NCBI GenBank assembly: GCA_016716435.1
Contig: JADJWI010000008.1
Span: forward strand, 186,001-250,000
Reading direction: 5' to 3'
Origin: Acidobacteriota bacterium
Lineage (GTDB): Bacteria; Acidobacteriota; Blastocatellia; Pyrinomonadales; Pyrinomonadaceae
Length of the DNA stretch: 64,000 bases
This document shows, in pieces, positions 1 to 9,265 of the stretch (positions are counted from its first letter, which is position 1; every line of letters begins with the position of its first letter). The position numbers and the translations under genes were made by a program. The notes under the pieces were generated by a model. The model made no database searches. It was not told the origin of the DNA and saw only the letters and a program-made list of their open reading frames with translations.

Positions 1-161
1 GAAGGGCGGTTTGGTGTTTCATTTGACTGTTGACCTCAAAGTGCTGAACATCTCGTACTGGGAATCCGAAGGGGAATCAACTGTGCTTCTCCGGCCTTCA
101 TCGGACAAAGAGCATTTTTCTGATAATATTCGCATAAACTTCGTCCAACGTACAAAACGCT

Positions 162-1457
162 ATGGAACCGAAAATAGAAAGAAACACCCCTTCCGGGGCC
201 GTGAGAAAGCACAAAGAATTTCTTTTTCCTGCAGTTGCAAATTACTACCAGGAACCGATCGCCTTGACGCATGGCGAGGGCGAATATGTTTGGGATGATC
301 AAGGCAACAAGTACCTTGATTGTTTCGGCGGTGTGCTGACGGTTAGCCTCGGGCACGCGAATCCGCGGGTGAATGCGGCGTGGAAAGGGCAGGTTGATAA
401 GATCGCCCACACCTCGACGCTTTATGCCAATCAGCCGCAGAGCGATCTGGCGGAAAAGCTGGCGGAGATCTCACCGGGTAAACTCAAAAAATCGTTCTTT
501 TCGAATAGCGGAACGGAGGCGGACGACACTGCCGTTCTCGCGGCAAAGCTCGCGACCGGGAACCAGGAGATCATCGTGCTTCGGCATTCATATGCAGGAC
601 GCTCGGCGACGGCACTTTCATCGGTCGGGCACAAGACGTGGCGGCCGGTTGCCTCGCAGGTTCCGGGGATCATCCACGCCGCGGCTCCGTACTGCTACCG
701 TTGCCCGTTCAAGCTTGAGTATCCATCGTGCGGCGTCGCTTGTGCGGACGACGTCGAGGACATTATCAACACCACGACGACCGGAAACATCGCGGCATTC
801 ATGGCCGAGACGATACTTGGTGTCGGCGGCTTTATTATCCCGCCAAAGGAATATTTCCCGCGAGTCGCGGAGATCGCCCGAAGCCACGGCGGATTGTTCA
901 TATCGGACGAAGTCCAAGCTGCGTGGGGGCGGACGGGCGACAAGTGGTTCGGCATCGAGCATTGGGGAGTCGAGCCGGACATCATCACATCGGCTAAAGG
1001 TATGGGCAACGGCGTGCCGATAGGTTGGACGATCGCAACGCCCGAGGTCGCCGATGCGTTTCCCGGCCTGACCTTCTCGACCTTTGGCGGCAATCCGGTC
1101 TCGTGTGCGGTCGGCCTTGCGGTGATCAACGTCATCGAAGAAGACGACCTGCGAACAAATGCCCGCGTCGTCGGCGAATACCTGAAACAGCGTTTGCTCG
1201 AGCTTCAAGAACGCCATCCGATCATCGGCGACGTTCGCGGGATGGGTTTGATGCTCGGCATCGAACTCGTCAAAGACCGCCAGACAAAAGAACCGAACCC
1301 CGAAGCCGTTCTCCGCGTATTCGAAGAGACAAAACGCCGCGGCGTGCTTATAGGAAAGGGCGGATTGTATGGCAACGTGATCCGAACCGGGCTGATGCTG
1401 AATGCAAGGAAAGATACGGTAGATCAGTTGGTTGAGGCGTTGGATCAGGCCTTTTAG
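162..1457 (+). CDS. Class III PLP-dependent transaminase, AGXT2-like (beta-alanine/beta-aminoisobutyrate type)
   Basis: The 431-residue protein is a full-length class III (omega) aminotransferase. D249 in SDEVQ should pair with the pyridine nitrogen of PLP, and K279 in ITSAKGMGNG is the expected Schiff-base lysine. The N-terminal stretch (NYYQEPIALTHG, YLDCFGGVLTVSLGH) and the cysteine-containing YRCPFKLEYPSCGVAC segment resemble the AGXT2 branch. That branch transaminates beta-alanine and (R)-beta-aminoisobutyrate with pyruvate or glyoxylate. The role fits the window, because dihydropyrimidinase, beta-ureidopropionase and PreT/PreA are all present and the last products of that route are these beta-amino acids. 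The ATG follows an A-rich leader with no clear Shine-Dalgarno. The exact amino donor cannot be read from sequence; 4-aminobutyrate or another omega-amino acid is possible. Confidence 0.9.
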   Translation: MEPKIERNTPSGAVRKHKEFLFPAVANYYQEPIALTHGEGEYVWDDQGNKYLDCFGGVLTVSLGHANPRVNAAWKGQVDKIAHTSTLYANQPQSDLAEKLAEISPGKLKKSFFSNSGTEADDTAVLAAKLATGNQEIIVLRHSYAGRSATALSSVGHKTWRPVASQVPGIIHAAAPYCYRCPFKLEYPSCGVACADDVEDIINTTTTGNIAAFMAETILGVGGFIIPPKEYFPRVAEIARSHGGLFISDEVQAAWGRTGDKWFGIEHWGVEPDIITSAKGMGNGVPIGWTIATPEVADAFPGLTFSTFGGNPVSCAVGLAVINVIEEDDLRTNARVVGEYLKQRLLELQERHPIIGDVRGMGLMLGIELVKDRQTKEPNPEAVLRVFEETKRRGVLIGKGGLYGNVIRTGLMLNARKDTVDQLVEALDQAF

Positions 1458-1479
1458 TGTACGCAAAAGTCGGAGATGA

Positions 1480-1761
1480 ATGGACGTTAAGTTTGTAGAA
1501 TGTAGGAGCCATGGGGAATCGAGACCCGCTTTTCTATGTGTGCATCTTCTAGCGGAATTTAATGTCGGTTGGAATGAACCTGAAGAGTACGACAAAGAAG
1601 AAGACGACGATTTCTTTGGGTGCATCAATGCCTGGTGCGACCAGTGCGAGAAAAAAGCAATTGAAACGGGTGGTTGGAACGAAGAGTCGGAAGCCTTTGC
1701 GGACATACGACTCGCGTGTGAGCACTGTGCACTCAGGATCAAGAGCCGTAATCTTCCATAG
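1480..1761 (+). CDS. Small Cys/His-rich hypothetical protein
   Basis: This 93-residue acidic protein has paired cysteines: CRSHGE near the N-terminus, FLCVHLL, GCINAWCDQCEK in the middle and ACEHCALR near the end. The spacing suggests a small metal-binding (zinc) fold. It is cytoplasmic by composition, with no signal peptide or membrane segment. GGAG about six bases before the ATG supports this start. It lies 22 bases after the transaminase gene and 20 bases before a serine hydrolase gene on the same strand, so it may be co-transcribed. I recognise the general style of uncharacterised Cys/His-rich proteins but can assign no function. Confidence 0.65.
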   Translation: MDVKFVECRSHGESRPAFLCVHLLAEFNVGWNEPEEYDKEEDDDFFGCINAWCDQCEKKAIETGGWNEESEAFADIRLACEHCALRIKSRNLP

Positions 1762-1781
1762 CGTTCAGATACGATATTTTT

Positions 1782-3437
1782 ATGCGAAAGACCCTCTTAA
1801 GTGGTTTGCTGATAATTTTATGCTTTGCGTCGGTCACCCGATCCCAAACTCTCGACAGAGTTAAGGTAGTCTCCGGCACCGAGCGGGCATTCGATAAGGC
1901 GGCGAAGACGAATCCGATGCTTGCTCCGGGCTGTGCGGTTGGGGTTTCGCTCGATGGCGAGAGCGTTTTTGAAAAGGCTTTCGGTCTCGCTGAGATGGAG
2001 CACAGCGTACCTAACACGCCGAACACTGTCTTCGAATCGGGTTCTGTTGCAAAGCAGTTCGTCGCAGCGGCCCTTGTACTGCTACAGCAGGAAGGCAAGC
2101 TAAACCTCGATGACGACGTCCGAAAATACGTGCCTGAGCTGCCCGATTACGGTTCGAAAATGACCATCCGCCATCTGCTCAACCATACCGCGGGCCTTCG
2201 CGATTGGGGTGCGGTGATGGCACTTACGGGCGTTGGACGCGGCGACCGCGTCATCTCACAGGAGGTCGCGCTTGATATCGTGTTTAGACAAAAAGGCCTC
2301 GATTTCAAACCCGGCGCCGAGTATTCCTATTCGAACAGCGGATATCAACTTGCGACGCTCATCGCCGAGCGTGTTTCGAAACAAAAGCTGCCCGTCTTTA
2401 TCGACGAACGCTTCTTCAAGCCGCTCGGCATGAAAAACAGTTCGTGGCGCGACGACTATCAACGTCTCGTACCGGGGCGTGCGCAAGGCTACTCGCGTCA
2501 GGGTGCGAATGCTCCGTGGCGACTCGATATGCCGATCATGAGCGTATACGGAAACGGCGGCATGCTGACAACCGTCGGCGACTGGCTGAAATGGAACGCG
2601 ATGCTGGATTCCGCGTCGATGGGCAAACCGCTTGTCGATGCGCTTGAAACTCAGGGCGTGCTTAACGATGGACGAAAGATCGAATATGCACTTGGCTTGA
2701 ATGTCAGCACCTATCGCGGCATGCGAGATGTATCGCACGGCGGTTCGACCGCCGGTTACCAGACGTTTCTCGCTCGATACCCGGACCAGAAAGTTTCGGT
2801 CGCGGTGCTTTGCAATGGTACAAGTCCAAGTGCCGGCCGGATCGCAGCCGACGTCACCGACGAGATCTTTGGCCCCTTTCCTCAGCAGCCTACGGATACG
2901 GCTCGGGCGGCAACCATCGCCCCCGAAACTTTGCAAAAGTATGTCGGTCTCTGGCGGAACGAGCGAACACGCTACCCGAGCCGAACGACACTCGAGAATG
3001 GCAAACTCTTGCTCAACGGCCGCCCGCTCACCCCGCTTCCGGATGGCTCGTTTCAATACGGACCGAGCAAGGTCTCATTCAAGCTTGCCGCTGGCGGAAA
3101 GCCCGACTACGCTGAGGTCGACACCAACGGCGACGTCGTTCGCCATGTGTTCGAGGAAGCGTGGACACCGTCGGCCAACGAGCTATCGGCCTTCGCAGGC
3201 GTTTGGCACAGCGAGGAAGCCGAAGCGTCTTTCATATTTGTGGTCGAGGATGGAAAAGCCTTTTTAACACAGCGCCCGACCACGAAACTCCCGCTTACCC
3301 CGCTCTACAAGGACCATTTCAGTATCGGCGGCGTCAATGCGGTCGCGTGGGTCATCCGCGATAGGGAAGGAAAGATCGTTGATCTTCATGTTGGCGGGTC
3401 GCGAATGCGGGATATGCCGTTCACCCGGGTCAAGTAA
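1782..3437 (+). CDS. Secreted serine hydrolase, class C beta-lactamase/PBP-like, with extra C-terminal domain
   Basis: The protein has an N-terminal signal peptide (about residues 1-22) and a beta-lactamase-type serine hydrolase domain up to about residue 355. S88-V-A-K91 is the SxxK nucleophile/base motif, Y183-S-N185 is the YxN motif and H319-G-G is the third-box motif. The roughly 190 residues after that form a beta-rich tail with two repeated YVGLWRNE/FAGVWHSE-like strands, resembling the lipocalin-like tails of such enzymes. Family members are mostly peptidases or esterases acting in the periplasm; true beta-lactam hydrolysis is rare and is not implied. A paralogue follows four bases downstream, indicating a tandem pair in one operon. 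Confidence 0.87.
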   Translation: MRKTLLSGLLIILCFASVTRSQTLDRVKVVSGTERAFDKAAKTNPMLAPGCAVGVSLDGESVFEKAFGLAEMEHSVPNTPNTVFESGSVAKQFVAAALVLLQQEGKLNLDDDVRKYVPELPDYGSKMTIRHLLNHTAGLRDWGAVMALTGVGRGDRVISQEVALDIVFRQKGLDFKPGAEYSYSNSGYQLATLIAERVSKQKLPVFIDERFFKPLGMKNSSWRDDYQRLVPGRAQGYSRQGANAPWRLDMPIMSVYGNGGMLTTVGDWLKWNAMLDSASMGKPLVDALETQGVLNDGRKIEYALGLNVSTYRGMRDVSHGGSTAGYQTFLARYPDQKVSVAVLCNGTSPSAGRIAADVTDEIFGPFPQQPTDTARAATIAPETLQKYVGLWRNERTRYPSRTTLENGKLLLNGRPLTPLPDGSFQYGPSKVSFKLAAGGKPDYAEVDTNGDVVRHVFEEAWTPSANELSAFAGVWHSEEAEASFIFVVEDGKAFLTQRPTTKLPLTPLYKDHFSIGGVNAVAWVIRDREGKIVDLHVGGSRMRDMPFTRVK

Positions 3438-3440
3438 AAT

Positions 3441-4826
3441 ATGAAATTAAAAGGTCTAGTCTTGTTTTCTCTCATTGTCGGTATCGCTTCATTTGCGGCC
3501 CAAGCTCAGGCAACGGCCGAGGCTGCGGTTGACGCTTTTGTTAAAGCCGAAATGGAGCGGAAGAAGATCCCCGGAGTTTCGGTCGCGGTCATCAAGGATG
3601 GCAAGCCGCTTGTAGTAAAGGGTTACGGCCTCGCGAACATCGAGCATAACGTGCCGGTCAAGCCGGAGACGATCTTCCAATCGGGCTCGGTCGGGAAGCA
3701 GTTCACGGCATTCGCGATAATGCTGCTGGTCGATGAGGGAAAGATCGGCCTGGACGACAAGATCGGCAAGTATCTCGGCGAAGTGCCGGAATCCTGGGCG
3801 AATGTTACCGTCCAACATCTGCTGACGCACACGGGCGGCTTTACCGACTACTCGAGAGGCTTCGACTTTCGAAAAGACTACACCGAGGATGAGTTGCTCA
3901 AGATCATCAAGGAAACTCCGCTCGCCTTTGCTCCGGGTGAGAAGTGGCAATACAGCAATTTTGGTTACGTAACACTCGGCATCATCATCCGGAAAGTGAC
4001 CGGGAAATTTTACGGCGACTTTCTGACCGAGCGTGTGTTCAAACCGCTCGGGATGACGACGGCACGGGTGATAAGCGAGAGCGATATCGTACCGAACCGT
4101 GCCGCGGGTTACGTGCTCCGCAACGGCGAGGTGAAAAATCAGGAATGGGTTTCCCCGGTGCTGAACACGACCGCCGACGGTGCCTTGTATTTTTCTGTGC
4201 TCGACATGATCCGTTGGGAAGAGGCACTTGCCGGACGAAAGCTTTTGAGCAAGGCCGCCTACGACCAGATGTGGACGCCGGTCAAGCTCAATGACGGCCG
4301 CGAGCGGCGGTACGGGTTCGGTTGGGCGCTTCGGGACGTAAACGGCTTTAAGGTCATCGAGCACGGCGGGGCTTGGCAGGGATTTAAGTCGTTCATCGCC
4401 CGTTACCCGGACCGCGGGCTTACGGTCATCGCCCTCGCGAATTCGGAGAACGCAAACCCGGCCCGGCTCGGCAATGGGATAGCAGAGGCTTTCGATTCGG
4501 CAGTAAAGCCGAAGACGATCAAAGACCCGGAGCCCGAGCGAACCGCAGGCTTCCGAAAGGTCATTGAAGACATCTTAGCCGGAAAGCCGGACGAGAAGCG
4601 GTTCTCGCCACGGCTTTTTCGGGCCCTAAGCGATCCGAACGACCGATTGATCGCATATTTGAAGACGATCGGCCCGATCACGAAGTTCGAACTTCTGGAA
4701 CGAACCGATATCGGCGAGGTGGTGCTATACAAATATGCTGTGGAATTTGAAAGCATGAACGTCATAGTCGAGATCGGCGAGGACAAGAAGGGTATTATTG
4801 GCTACCTAGAACTTCAACCGGAGTAA
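3441..4826 (+). CDS. Secreted serine hydrolase, class C beta-lactamase/PBP-like
   Basis: This is a second serine hydrolase of 461 residues with a signal peptide ending near AAQAQA (about residue 24). The motifs are S83-V-G-K86, Y171-S-N173 and H308-G-G. The catalytic domain ends near residue 345. A short C-terminal domain of about 110 residues follows, unlike the tail of the upstream paralogue. The spacing of four bases before it and five bases after it argues for translational coupling with both neighbours. Substrate is unknown; D-amino peptidase or esterase activity on small amide or ester compounds would suit its position before a secreted amidohydrolase. Confidence 0.87.
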   Translation: MKLKGLVLFSLIVGIASFAAQAQATAEAAVDAFVKAEMERKKIPGVSVAVIKDGKPLVVKGYGLANIEHNVPVKPETIFQSGSVGKQFTAFAIMLLVDEGKIGLDDKIGKYLGEVPESWANVTVQHLLTHTGGFTDYSRGFDFRKDYTEDELLKIIKETPLAFAPGEKWQYSNFGYVTLGIIIRKVTGKFYGDFLTERVFKPLGMTTARVISESDIVPNRAAGYVLRNGEVKNQEWVSPVLNTTADGALYFSVLDMIRWEEALAGRKLLSKAAYDQMWTPVKLNDGRERRYGFGWALRDVNGFKVIEHGGAWQGFKSFIARYPDRGLTVIALANSENANPARLGNGIAEAFDSAVKPKTIKDPEPERTAGFRKVIEDILAGKPDEKRFSPRLFRALSDPNDRLIAYLKTIGPITKFELLERTDIGEVVLYKYAVEFESMNVIVEIGEDKKGIIGYLELQPE

Positions 4827-4831
4827 AAACT

Positions 4832-6328
4832 ATGAGATTCATATCGGTATTGACGCTCCTGCTACTTTGTTTGACAGTCACGTCGTCGCAGATCTCACCA
4901 AGCCGACCGGTCCAGCCGGTCGTCTTTCAGAACGTCACCGTGATCGACATGGAAAGCGGTCTAGCCATTCCTGGCTTGTCCGTCGTGGTTGAAGGAAACC
5001 GCATTTCTGCCGTCGCCAAAACGCCGCGGATCCCGGAAAAGGCTCAGGTTATCGATGCCACCGGGAAGTTCCTGATCCCCGGTATGTGGGATATGCACAG
5101 CCACAGTCTGGACCGTTGGGCGTGGTCATCGCTGCTCAACATCGCGAACGGTGTGACCGGTGTCCGCGATCCCGGAGCGATCATGCCGTCCGGTGAAATT
5201 ACAAAACTGCGCGATGACGTAGAGCAAGGCAAAGTTTTCGGCCCAAGATTTGTCGCGAGCGGACGGCAATTTGACGGTTCACCCAAAAGCCGAGCGAGCT
5301 ACATTGAAACCAACACCGCCGATGAAATTCGCAACGAGATCAAGAAGCGGAAAGAATTCGGAATGGATTTCATAAAGATCTATACTCGTCTTTCTCGCGA
5401 AGTCTTCTTTGCAGCAGCGGATGAAACGAAGCGATCGGGAATCCCGCTCGATGGGCACGTTCCCCTTTCCCTTACCGCCGTCGAGGCTTCCGACGCCGGA
5501 ATGAGGAGCATCGAGCATTCGTACCGTCACCGGATGGCGTGTGCGACCGCTGAGACTGAAATTCGTGAAATATTATTGAAGCAATTCAATTTAGGCAATG
5601 ATGACCCAAAGGCCTACTGGCTCAATGAGGAAAAAGCGTTTTTGCTCGGCCTGAACACCTACAGCTCTGAAAAGTGCGTCGAATTGGGAAAGAAATTTGC
5701 CCGGAACGGAACTTGGTTCGTCCCTACATTGGTCGAAATGCAGACCCGGTTCAGGAACGAATATTGGGAAGGGCCGGAGTTTTCAGAACGCTTCAAGGAT
5801 CCGCGGCTTCGCTTTGTTCCCAAGGCAAAGCTGCAGACGTGGCGCGAAAATATCCAGTGGGATGTCGGTTTCGTTAGCGGTCAAATGGTTTACGGCAACC
5901 GCGGCGAGGACGCGATCTTGAGCGAGCGGCGGCGCGAATTTGCAAACCGTATCAAAATGCCAGCGGACCTTCATCGCGGCGGCGCCAAAATACTTGCGGG
6001 AACCGACGCCGACTCCAACTTTGCGTTTTTGTTTTTTGGATTTAGCCTACACGACGAGCTCGAACTGTTGGTGAAGGGCGGGCTTTCCCCGCTCGAAGCT
6101 TTGCGGTCGGCGACCTTGAATCCCGCAATATTTCTCAAACGAGAGAAGGAACTTGGAACTATCGAAGCAGGAAAACTTGCTGATCTCGTTCTGCTAGATG
6201 CGAATCCGCTCGAGGATATCAGGAACACAAAAAAGATCAACGCAGTCGTCGTGAACGGAAAGTACTTGCCGAAAGCCGAGTTGGACAAGCTATTGGAGGA
6301 TGCGGAAAGCATCGTGATGAAGCTATGA
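4832..6328 (+). CDS. Secreted metal-dependent amidohydrolase (imidazolonepropionase/prolidase-like)
   Basis: The 498-residue protein has a signal peptide of about 20 residues, then an amidohydrolase-superfamily TIM barrel. H89-S-H91 (in GMWDMHSHSLD) is the first metal-ligand pair; DGHVPL and SIEHS supply the later histidines, and AGTDAD supplies the catalytic aspartate. The C-terminal GTIEAGKLADLVLLDANPL motif is typical of this superfamily. Family members hydrolyse cyclic amides or dipeptide-like bonds. It overlaps the dihydropyrimidinase start by four bases (ATGA), so the two are translationally coupled. It could process an extracellular cyclic amide or peptide; the substrate is not readable from sequence. 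Confidence 0.85.
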   Translation: MRFISVLTLLLLCLTVTSSQISPSRPVQPVVFQNVTVIDMESGLAIPGLSVVVEGNRISAVAKTPRIPEKAQVIDATGKFLIPGMWDMHSHSLDRWAWSSLLNIANGVTGVRDPGAIMPSGEITKLRDDVEQGKVFGPRFVASGRQFDGSPKSRASYIETNTADEIRNEIKKRKEFGMDFIKIYTRLSREVFFAAADETKRSGIPLDGHVPLSLTAVEASDAGMRSIEHSYRHRMACATAETEIREILLKQFNLGNDDPKAYWLNEEKAFLLGLNTYSSEKCVELGKKFARNGTWFVPTLVEMQTRFRNEYWEGPEFSERFKDPRLRFVPKAKLQTWRENIQWDVGFVSGQMVYGNRGEDAILSERRREFANRIKMPADLHRGGAKILAGTDADSNFAFLFFGFSLHDELELLVKGGLSPLEALRSATLNPAIFLKREKELGTIEAGKLADLVLLDANPLEDIRNTKKINAVVVNGKYLPKAELDKLLEDAESIVMKL

Positions 6329-7704
6329 AGACACTGATCACAAATGGCCGGGTTGTCACTGCGGTTGATGATTACGTCGCGGATATTTTTATCGACGGTG
6401 AGACGGTGACGACAATTGGAAAGTCACTTGATATCGAGGCGGATGTTGTTATTGATGCCTCGGGGAAGCTTGTCATTCCCGGCGGGATCGATCCGCATAC
6501 GCATATGGAGCTGCCGTTTGGCGGGACGTATTCGTCGGACGATTTCTTTACCGGAACGCGGGCGGCGGCGTTTGGCGGGACGACGACGATCATCGATTTT
6601 GCGGTGCAGACGAAAGGCGAATCGATGACCTCGGGCGTCGATGCCTGGCACAAAAAGGCCGAGGGCAAGACGGCGATCGACTATGGGTTTCATCTGATCA
6701 CGACCGTGTTCGAAGACGGGAACGAGCGAGAGATGTACTCCTTGATGGACGAGGGCATCACGTCGTTCAAGTTGTTCATGGCGTATCCGGGCGTGTTTTT
6801 GGCGGACGACGCGACGATCTTTCGGGCTATGTCGGCGGCAGGACAGCGAGGCGGCCTCATTTGTATGCACGCGGAAAACGGCATCGTCATCAACGAGATC
6901 ATCAAGCGATTTCTTGCGGACGGCCGGACCGCTCCTAAGTATCACGCTTTGACGCGGCCGACCATCGCAGAGGCTGAGGGCGTTCACCGTGCGATCGCAA
7001 TTGCCGAAATGGCGGAATCGCCGGTTTACATTGTTCATCTAAGCTGCACCGATGCTTTGAATCAGGTGCGACAAGCAAGAGACCGCGGAATTGCGGCTTT
7101 TGCGGAGACGTGTCCGCAGTATCTTTTCCATTCGATCGAAGATTACGGCGATGGGTGGGACGGTGCGAAGTATGTGATGACTCCGCCGCTTCGCGAAAAG
7201 CACAACTGCGCTGACCTTTGGACCGGCCTCAAGATGGACGACCTGCAAGTGATCTCGACCGACCACTGCCCGTTCTGCATGAAGGAGCAAAAGGAGTTGG
7301 GCAAAGATGATTTCACAAAGATCCCGAACGGTGCCCCGGGCGTAGAGAATCGCCTCGCCCTCATCTACAACGGCGGTGTTGTCGAGAACCGCATCTCGCT
7401 CAACCGCTTTGTTGAACTGACATCGACCGCGGCCGCGAAGATGTTCGGGATGTTCCCAAAGAAAGGCACGATCGCCGTCGGTTCGGATGCCGACATCGTC
7501 ATTTTCGACCCAGATGGTGAAACCACCTTCGGCGTCGAACACGAGCATATGAACGTCGATTATTCGTCTTACGAAGGCTGGAAAATCAAAGGAAAGGTCG
7601 AGACCGTCCTCTCTCGCGGCCGCGTCGTTATCCAAAACGGCGAACACTCCGGCAAACAAGGTTACGGACAGTTCATCAAACGCGGCGAATGTGTAAAGAT
7701 CTGA
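6325..7704 (+). CDS. hydA: Dihydropyrimidinase (D-hydantoinase)
   Basis: The 459-residue protein is full length for cytoplasmic dihydropyrimidinase, which opens 5,6-dihydrouracil or dihydrothymine to N-carbamoyl-beta-amino acids. The metal ligands are H58-T-H60 and H182 (CMHAEN), K149 in FKLFMAYPG is the expected carboxylated lysine bridging two zinc ions, and STDHCPF carries the catalytic aspartate. The reaction links PreT/PreA (upstream step) to the nitrilase-type beta-ureidopropionase near 41 kb (downstream step). The start overlaps the preceding gene by four bases. A hydantoinase role on other cyclic ureides is possible, but the co-occurrence with the other pyrimidine genes makes dihydropyrimidine the best substrate. 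Confidence 0.93.
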   Translation: MKTLITNGRVVTAVDDYVADIFIDGETVTTIGKSLDIEADVVIDASGKLVIPGGIDPHTHMELPFGGTYSSDDFFTGTRAAAFGGTTTIIDFAVQTKGESMTSGVDAWHKKAEGKTAIDYGFHLITTVFEDGNEREMYSLMDEGITSFKLFMAYPGVFLADDATIFRAMSAAGQRGGLICMHAENGIVINEIIKRFLADGRTAPKYHALTRPTIAEAEGVHRAIAIAEMAESPVYIVHLSCTDALNQVRQARDRGIAAFAETCPQYLFHSIEDYGDGWDGAKYVMTPPLREKHNCADLWTGLKMDDLQVISTDHCPFCMKEQKELGKDDFTKIPNGAPGVENRLALIYNGGVVENRISLNRFVELTSTAAAKMFGMFPKKGTIAVGSDADIVIFDPDGETTFGVEHEHMNVDYSSYEGWKIKGKVETVLSRGRVVIQNGEHSGKQGYGQFIKRGECVKI

Positions 7705-7731
7705 TTCGGTCGCCAAAGAAGCAACTAGATT

Positions 7732-8307
7732 TTGCCATTGAAGAAATTCATTTCAAAAATCGGCTTGTATTCGATAATCGGCATTTTTGTAGTTCCGTTT
7801 TCCATCGTTTCGCATGAGCTGGGACATTTTTTGGCCTACATCGGTTTTGGGGTCGAAGGTGTGGTGCTGCGTTCGGCGTCGGTCTCGGCCGACAAGTCCG
7901 CGTTGACGAGCGGCCAAGTCGCGTTCGCAGCGGCAGTCGGACCGGTAATTACATACGTATCGCTAGTTGCTGCCGGGGTTTTACTCAGATACAAGTATCT
8001 TCCGTTTCTAGTGATAATAGGCCTGGCCGCCCCGCTTGGGCGTATCGTGAATTTCGTTTACATCTACCTGCGAGCCGCCGGCTATCAGCCGAATCCGAAT
8101 TTCGATGAGTTCAATTTTGCGAGGGCGGTCGGGATCGACCCGCTCTTTGTTGCGATACCGACCGCGGTTGCGGTGATCGTCGCCATTGCATATTTTGGTC
8201 GGAGAGCTTTCAAACATGGTGGATGGCTTGAACTAGCGATGACCGTAGTAGGTGTAGCTGTCGGGCTGGGCGTATGGCTTTTCGTAGGGCCGAGGCTACT
8301 GCCGTGA
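7732..8307 (+). CDS. Membrane protein with HExxH motif, M50-peptidase-like
   Basis: The 191-residue protein is almost entirely hydrophobic, with about five membrane segments. HELGH sits in the first one (IVSHELGHFLAYIGFG), and an NFDEFNFARAVGID segment lies where M50/site-2 proteases often carry the third metal ligand. Many small bacterial proteins of this kind are annotated as M50 family, but several lack proven activity. The start is a non-ATG codon: TTG at the listed position or TTG six bases later, both right before the lysine-rich N-terminus. There is no strong ribosome binding site. It is the last gene of the first plus-strand block. Confidence 0.72.
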   Translation: MPLKKFISKIGLYSIIGIFVVPFSIVSHELGHFLAYIGFGVEGVVLRSASVSADKSALTSGQVAFAAAVGPVITYVSLVAAGVLLRYKYLPFLVIIGLAAPLGRIVNFVYIYLRAAGYQPNPNFDEFNFARAVGIDPLFVAIPTAVAVIVAIAYFGRRAFKHGGWLELAMTVVGVAVGLGVWLFVGPRLLP

Positions 8308-8357
8308 AGTGATACGGTGGGCGTCGGTCGCTTTTTCGTGGCAATCGTGCCTACCAA

Positions 8358-9203
8358 ATGCAGAATAATCGGGTTATGAAAACGTTCGTTGACCGCTCGT
8401 TCTCTCGGAAATTAGAACGCACAGAGGCTCGGGTCAATGCAGATTTTGTCGAAACGCGTGCACGGCTTGATCCGGATAGCGGTGCGGCGTGGATCGAGGT
8501 CGGCGGGACATTTGCGATGTTCGACGGTACCGAATCTCCGCTCACGCAAACATTTGGCCTAGGCGTTTTTGAAGAAGCGACGTCGGAGCACTTGGAAAGA
8601 ATCGAAGATTTCTACAGAGAACGTGGGGCTCCGGTATTTCACGAAGTAAGCCCGATGGCCGATCCGTCGCTGTTGACGCTTCTTGGTGATCGCGGCTATC
8701 GGCCGGTCGAACTGACGAGCGTTATGTATCGCGAACTGGCTGCCGAAACGGTCGTCCAGAAGCCGCGATCGCCTTCATTGTTGACACGCGTTATTGGCCC
8801 GGACGAGGTTGACCTTTGGGCGAGAACCTCGGCCAGTGCGTGGGCGACTGAGGATGAAGGCCTTGCAGATTTTATGTTCAATTTCGGGCAGATCAGCGCC
8901 CAATGTAAAGGCTCTTACCCGTATCTTGCCGAACTCGGCGGCCGAGCTATCGCGACGGGAATGCTTTTTATCTATGACAGTGTGTGCATGCTCGCGGGGG
9001 CTAGTACGATCCCCGATGCTCGAAACCAGGGGGCCCAAACCGCCTTGCTCGAAGACCGTCTTTCGTTTGCCGCATCGCAAGGCTGTTCGCTTGCGATCAT
9101 GGGAGCGGCACCGGGCAGCCAGTCGCAGCGAAATGCACAGAAGAACGGATTCAATATTGCGTATACTCGAACGAAATGGCAATTGTTCAGAGGACCGACG
9201 TGA
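8358..9203 (+). CDS. GNAT-family N-acetyltransferase
   Basis: The 281-residue protein has a weakly conserved N-terminal half and a C-terminal GNAT fold in which IATGMLFIYDSVCMLAGAST is the central beta-strand pair. The stretch that follows (RNQGAQTALLEDRL) is in the position of the acetyl-CoA pyrophosphate-binding R/QxxGxG/A loop. GNAT enzymes move an acetyl group from acetyl-CoA to amines; the acceptor is unknown. A paralogue near 19 kb is close to it over its whole length but carries an in-frame stop, so this copy is probably the working one. The ATG at codon 7 is an alternative start. Confidence 0.82.
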   Translation: MQNNRVMKTFVDRSFSRKLERTEARVNADFVETRARLDPDSGAAWIEVGGTFAMFDGTESPLTQTFGLGVFEEATSEHLERIEDFYRERGAPVFHEVSPMADPSLLTLLGDRGYRPVELTSVMYRELAAETVVQKPRSPSLLTRVIGPDEVDLWARTSASAWATEDEGLADFMFNFGQISAQCKGSYPYLAELGGRAIATGMLFIYDSVCMLAGASTIPDARNQGAQTALLEDRLSFAASQGCSLAIMGAAPGSQSQRNAQKNGFNIAYTRTKWQLFRGPT

Positions 9204-9265
9204 GTTGAAACACGTCCACCGCCGAGTACGAAGCAGCCGGGTTAGTTTTGAAACCTAGCGTCCGA

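Noticed and set aside
11..298. Plus-strand ORF upstream of and overlapping the transaminase gene
   Set aside because: It overlaps the well-supported transaminase start in another frame and has no signature or ribosome binding site.
618..1742. Long minus-strand ORF (374 codons) opposite the transaminase gene
   Set aside because: The plus strand encodes a full-length enzyme with all motifs; the opposite frame has no family likeness or ribosome binding site and is a codon-usage shadow.
1782..4826. Antibiotic-resistance beta-lactamases
   Set aside because: SxxK, YxN and HGG motifs are shared with esterases and D-amino peptidases. The extra C-terminal domains and the catabolic setting do not point to resistance.
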